In this document: positions 60,745 through 64,000 of the stretch, piece by piece | How positions within the stretch are numbered: position 1 is the first letter of the stretch | How the letters are laid out: each line of letters starts with the position of its first letter | NCBI RefSeq assembly: GCF_014193255.1 | Contig: NZ_JACHZB010000009.1 | Coordinates: 124,001-188,000 of the forward strand | Reading direction: 5' to 3' | Length of the DNA: 64,000 nucleotides | Source of the DNA: Rhizobium sp. BK196 | GTDB taxonomy: Bacteria; Pseudomonadota; Alphaproteobacteria; Rhizobiales; Rhizobiaceae | Notes under the pieces: model-generated | The model's database searches: none | Seen by the model: only the letters and a program-made list of their open reading frames with translations | What the model was told of the DNA's origin: nothing | Position numbers and translations under genes: made by a program

Positions 60745-62019
60745 ATGAATGGTGGAAGTGTGACGACGCCCTTTGGGCGGCGGCCGATGACGCTTGGCAT
60801 GTTTTCAAGCCAAGTCGTCTCGCGCCAGATCGAACCGGACAAGTCGGTCGACAAATGGAAACTTTATCGGGCGCTGTGCGAAGCGCGGGTGCTGCTCGGC
60901 ATATCCGACAGGGCGCTCGCCGTCATGAATGCGCTTTTGAGCTTCTATCCGAAGAACGAGCTTTCGGAAGAGAACGGGCTTGTGGTTTTCCCGTCCAACG
61001 TTCAGCTCTCCCTGCGCGCCCATGGCATGGCCGAGCAGACGATCCGGCGCCATCTGGCGGTCCTTGTCGGCGCTGGGCTATTGATCCGTAAGGATAGCCC
61101 GAACGGCAAGCGCTACGCGCGCAAGAACAGGTCCGGATCCGTCGAGGATGCTTTCGGCTTTTCGCTCGCTCCGCTGCTTGCGCGCTCGGAAGAGATAGAA
61201 ACGTTGGCAGCCCAGGTCGTCGCCGATCGGTTGCACCTGCAGCGGCTGCGAGAGCGCCTGACGCTTTGCCGTCGCGACATTTCAAAGCTCGTCGAAACCG
61301 CGCTTGAGGAAAACCTCTCTGGTGATTGGGACGCTGTGATCGCGTATCAGAAGGGCATTGTCGGCGCGCTCGCGCGCAATCCCGGCACCTCAGAGCTAGA
61401 AGGAGCTCTCGAAGAAATGGAGCAGCTGCGCGAGGATGTGGTCAACCAGTTGGAAAACCTCCTGAATTCCCAAAAAACAAGCGGCAATGCCTTTCAAAGT
61501 GAGCGGCACATACAGAATTCAAATCCCGACTCTATTTCTGAACTTGAACCTGGCTTCGAAACGAAGCTGGGCGCGAAAGCTGAGGGCGACAACGAACGGA
61601 GTGCCAAGACGGTAGGGCAGCAGGGCATGGCAATGCAAAGGGCGAGGGGACAGACAATAAGCGACCTGAAATCCTTTCCGCTCGGCGTGGTCCTCCAGGC
61701 CTGCCCGCAAATATCCGATTATGCTGCGGGCGGAGCCATCGGCAGTTGGCGGGAGCTGATGTCGGCCGCAGTTACCGTTAGAGCGATGCTGGGCGTCAGT
61801 CCATCGGCCTATCAGGACGCCTGCGACATCATGGGACCGGAAAATGCCGCAACCGTCATTGCCTGCATCCTGGAAAGGGGAGGGCACATCAATTCGGCCG
61901 GCGGCTATCTGCGCGACCTGACGAGACGGACCGAACGTGGAGAGTTTGCGCTCGGTCCCATGCTGATGGCGCTTTATCGCAGCAATGGCGAAGGGGGCAC
62001 GCGGGCGGGGAACGGCTAG
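60745..62019 (+). CDS. repC: replication initiator RepC
   Basis: A 424-residue initiator. The N-terminal domain, DKWKLYRALCEARVLLGISD and LRAHGMAEQTIRRHLAVLVG, is a winged-helix DNA-binding unit found in RepC proteins. A long central helical region follows, then a linker and the C-terminal domain SAAVTVRAMLGVSPSAYQDA with HINSAGGYLRDLTRR. In repABC replicons the origin lies inside repC; an AT-rich stretch near 61450-61560 is the likely place. Translation is limited by the antisense RNA just upstream. No truncation. Confidence 0.94.
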   Translation: MNGGSVTTPFGRRPMTLGMFSSQVVSRQIEPDKSVDKWKLYRALCEARVLLGISDRALAVMNALLSFYPKNELSEENGLVVFPSNVQLSLRAHGMAEQTIRRHLAVLVGAGLLIRKDSPNGKRYARKNRSGSVEDAFGFSLAPLLARSEEIETLAAQVVADRLHLQRLRERLTLCRRDISKLVETALEENLSGDWDAVIAYQKGIVGALARNPGTSELEGALEEMEQLREDVVNQLENLLNSQKTSGNAFQSERHIQNSNPDSISELEPGFETKLGAKAEGDNERSAKTVGQQGMAMQRARGQTISDLKSFPLGVVLQACPQISDYAAGGAIGSWRELMSAAVTVRAMLGVSPSAYQDACDIMGPENAATVIACILERGGHINSAGGYLRDLTRRTERGEFALGPMLMALYRSNGEGGTRAGNG

Positions 62020-62077
62020 TGAGACGGGGCCGAGTACCCGCCTTGGCTTTATCTTGGCAGACGCGATCGATCATGCA

Positions 62078-63244
62078 CTACGTGAGTTGGGCCAAAGCTG
62101 TCCCTAAAGCTGGCAGCGACATTGCTTCCACGTCTTGCTTCATGGGAAAGACTTCGCGCCCGGGATAAACGACGATCCGACGCAGCGGATTCAAATCCTC
62201 GCACGCAAGATAGAACCCCTTTTCGAGTTTCGGTGATAGGCTGCGCTTGATTTCAATGGCCCAGGGACGATCGCCCGGTGGCGTGAGCAGAAGATCGATT
62301 TCGGCGCCGGCGGATGTCCGATAGAAATTACTCTGTGTTCCGGCCGGTGCTGCTGCAATCAACGTCTCGATCACGAAACCTTCCCAACTTGCACCGGCGA
62401 CCGGATGACCGAGCAGATCTTCCTGACTGGTCAGTCCCAAGAGGGTGTGGGTGATGCCGCTGTCGCGAACATAAACTCGTGGTGACTTTACGAGCCGCTT
62501 TCCGACATTTGCATGCCAAGGCTCCAAACGCCGTACGAGCAGCAAATCAGCTAGAAGGTCGAGATAGGAGGCGACGGTCTTGCTATCGACGCCAAGCGCG
62601 CGTGCAAACTCCGCGGCGTTCAGAAGTCCGGACTGACGATGTGCGAGCATTGTCCAGAAGCGCCGCAGTGTCTCGGCGGGAATACGAGGACCGAGCAAAG
62701 GAATATCTCGCTCCAGATAGGTGCGAATAAAGTCCTGCCGCCATCGCTGGCTTGCACGATCGCTCGCAGCGAGTAGGCTGTCTGGGAAACCACCTCGTAG
62801 CCACAGCGGATCCAGTTCATCAGCTGGTACTTCGATGCCGTTGACCGGTCCCATTTCAAGATAGGCGATACGGCCAGCCAGCGTCTCGCCCGACTGTTTT
62901 AACAAGTCAATGGATGCCGACCCAAGCAGCAGGAACTGTCCGGCTTTCCTTCCGTTACGACGGCCGCGATCGATAAGTCCGCGCAAATTCTGGAAGAGAT
63001 TAGGAAGCCGGTGGACCTCGTCCAAGATGACGAGCTTGTCGTTGTGTTGGCTGAGATATAGTTCCGGTTCGGCGAGCTTGGCGCGATCAGCATCCGATTC
63101 CAGATCTAGATAGATCGAGGGCCGATGGTCGGCTATGGAGAGTGCCAACGTCGTTTTTCCGACCTGACGGGGGCCGATGAGCGCGACAGCTGGGCGCGTG
63201 TCTAGCAGTTCGCTCAGCTCGGATGATATTCGACGGTTGATCAT
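62078..63244 (-). CDS. ATP-binding protein, DUF4143 family
   Basis: A 388-residue ATPase. Walker A is VALIGPRQVGKTTLALSIAD, Walker B KLVILDEVHRLPNLFQNLRG and the sensor FLLLGSASIDLLK. The C-terminal DUF4143 part has GITHTLLGLTSQEDLLGHPV, SWEGFVIETLIAAAP and the nuclease-like GAEIDLLL with WAIEIKRS (a PD-(D/E)xK-type pair). Members are common on mobile DNA; a toxin-antitoxin or defence-like role has been suggested but not shown. The ATG at 63244 begins the conserved part. The decayed piece at 18855-19078 belongs to the same broad family. Confidence 0.87.
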   Translation of the reverse strand: MINRRISSELSELLDTRPAVALIGPRQVGKTTLALSIADHRPSIYLDLESDADRAKLAEPELYLSQHNDKLVILDEVHRLPNLFQNLRGLIDRGRRNGRKAGQFLLLGSASIDLLKQSGETLAGRIAYLEMGPVNGIEVPADELDPLWLRGGFPDSLLAASDRASQRWRQDFIRTYLERDIPLLGPRIPAETLRRFWTMLAHRQSGLLNAAEFARALGVDSKTVASYLDLLADLLLVRRLEPWHANVGKRLVKSPRVYVRDSGITHTLLGLTSQEDLLGHPVAGASWEGFVIETLIAAAPAGTQSNFYRTSAGAEIDLLLTPPGDRPWAIEIKRSLSPKLEKGFYLACEDLNPLRRIVVYPGREVFPMKQDVEAMSLPALGTALAQLT

Positions 63245-63317
63245 CCTTGCATTTATGGAATTAAACTCCAGAATTGCAAGGAAAACGTGGTATCCGACCG
63301 TAAAAGCCGGGACGCGG

Positions 63318-63719
63318 CTAAACGAACAAACGTGCCGCCCGCCCGTTCTTCCGCTCTGCATCGTTGTAGTAGCTCGACGCCTGCTGAACCGAGCGATGTC
63401 GCGATTGCTCCATTGCTTCAGGAAGAGGAATGCCACGATTGGCGGCCTCGGTCAGGTATCCCGATCGCAATCCGTGCGCAGAAAAATCTCCAGCATTCAA
63501 ACCCGCCAATGTCGCCCGCCGTTTGACGATGTCGTTGACCGCCTTCGGATCGAGCGCGCGGCGGGAAACATTGCCCCAGCGGTCAATCGCCCGAAACACA
63601 CTGCCGCTGTCGATTTTGGCGGACGAGATCAGTTCGTCGAGATAGAGTTTCTCTCTAGCCTTTGATACTGCCTTGATCGCTTCTGGCCGCCGTTCACGAA
63701 GTCCGGGAAGCGAAAACAT
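63318..63719 (-). pseudogene. tyrosine recombinase, C-terminal part only
   Basis: The frame encodes 133 residues of the catalytic half of a phage-type integrase: AHGLRSGYLTEAANRGIPLP holds the HxxR pair, and MEQSRHRSVQQASSYYNDAE the later histidine and nucleophilic tyrosine. The core-binding domain and the first catalytic Arg are missing. The frame is open further upstream without a start codon, to a TGA near 63810-63812. It is therefore a truncated or partly deleted gene rather than a working recombinase. It marks an old integration next to the rep region. Confidence 0.7.
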
Positions 63720-63801
63720 GCCTTGTGGCGTGGACGTGTCGATCGGATCGCGGATCGATCGGAAATGGACGCCGCGCCAAACGCCGTCAGGCGGCTCCTG
63801 C

Positions 63802-63820
63802 GATTGTTCTCAGGACAATC
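63802..63820. repeat. short imperfect palindrome next to recombinase fragment
   Basis: GATTGTTCTCAGGACAATC has 6-base perfect arms (GATTGT/ACAATC) with a 7-base centre. It lies just upstream of the truncated recombinase. It might be a core or arm-type attachment site. It fails the parS consensus. No second copy was noticed in the window. Confidence 0.3.
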
Positions 63821-64000
63821 AGAAGAGCTTATCGCAAGGACCGCAACTTCTTCCTAAGAGGTGAGTAAGTCCAACCTGTCGGGCTGGCCTTCGCGCGCGA
63901 ACGACGCACCCGTCAGAATGGCGTTTGGCCTCGAGGTGTCCGCTACCAGACCCCACGAATAATGCTGTCATCCCATGCTGCGCGTCTCGTCTGCGGAAAT

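Noticed and set aside
63802..63820. Palindrome as a third parS site
   Set aside because: It breaks the fixed positions of the GTTnnCnGCnGnnAAC consensus and differs from the two identical copies near repA and in repB.
1..64000. CRISPR arrays, tRNA/rRNA genes, intact insertion sequences
   Set aside because: I saw no regularly spaced repeats, no tRNA-like cloverleaf with CCA region, no rRNA sequence and no transposase with DDE motif on either strand.

Overview
The window looks like a conjugative, cargo-bearing replicon of a high-GC alphaproteobacterium of the Rhizobiaceae (Rhizobium/Sinorhizobium/Agrobacterium type). The evidence is a repABC replication-partition operon (58.3-62.0 kb), an Agrobacterium-style tra region with its oriT (10.5-18.8 kb), a TraR/TraI acyl-homoserine-lactone quorum-sensing pair around a trb mating-pore operon (46.0-56.9 kb), and cargo of polyamine-type ABC importers typical of rhizobial accessory plasmids. 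I saw no rRNA, tRNA, CRISPR array or intact insertion sequence.

Layout. 0-1.1 kb: two small unknown plasmid genes separated by a long imperfect hairpin. 1.4-9.7 kb: a catabolic cluster with a C-N hydrolase, a PotABCD-like importer, an agmatinase/guanidinobutyrase-family ureohydrolase, a divergent LysR regulator and a class I aminotransferase. 9.8-18.8 kb: a WGR protein, traG-traD-traC on the minus strand, oriT, then traA-traF-traB-traH on the plus strand. 18.9-25.7 kb: a decayed DUF4143 ATPase followed by a second PotDBCA-like importer operon with a TauD-type dioxygenase, an RraA-like protein and a second C-N hydrolase. 26.5-30.1 kb: a small exported protein, the remains of a GH13 glycosidase gene, an orphan HisKA_2-type sensor kinase, a decayed DUF6894 gene and a Crp-like regulator. 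30.4-39.1 kb: glgE, a treS-maltokinase fusion and glgB, a complete GlgE route from trehalose to branched alpha-glucan. 39.4-45.9 kb: two small stress-type proteins, an ornithine-cyclodeaminase-family/MmgE-PrpD/amidohydrolase cluster and two divergent atypical response regulators. 46.0-56.9 kb: traR facing trbI-H-G-F-L-J-E-D-C-B-traI. 58.3-62.0 kb: repA-repB-repC with operators, parS sites and an antisense RNA. 62.1-64.0 kb: a DUF4143 ATPase and a truncated tyrosine recombinase.

How the parts work together. TraI should make the signal and TraR should sense it. They would drive trb (mating pore) and the divergent traCDG/traAFBH units (relaxosome and coupling protein) that act on the oriT between traC and traA. 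The usual antiactivator gene traM and the entry-exclusion gene trbK are not at their expected places. RepA/RepB with parS would partition the plasmid. RepC starts replication and is limited by the antisense RNA between repB and repC. The cargo is metabolic: two uptake systems for small cationic or amide compounds and an osmolyte/glucan system. Three eroded genes sit in the gaps around the cargo, which suggests repeated insertion and decay of accessory genes.
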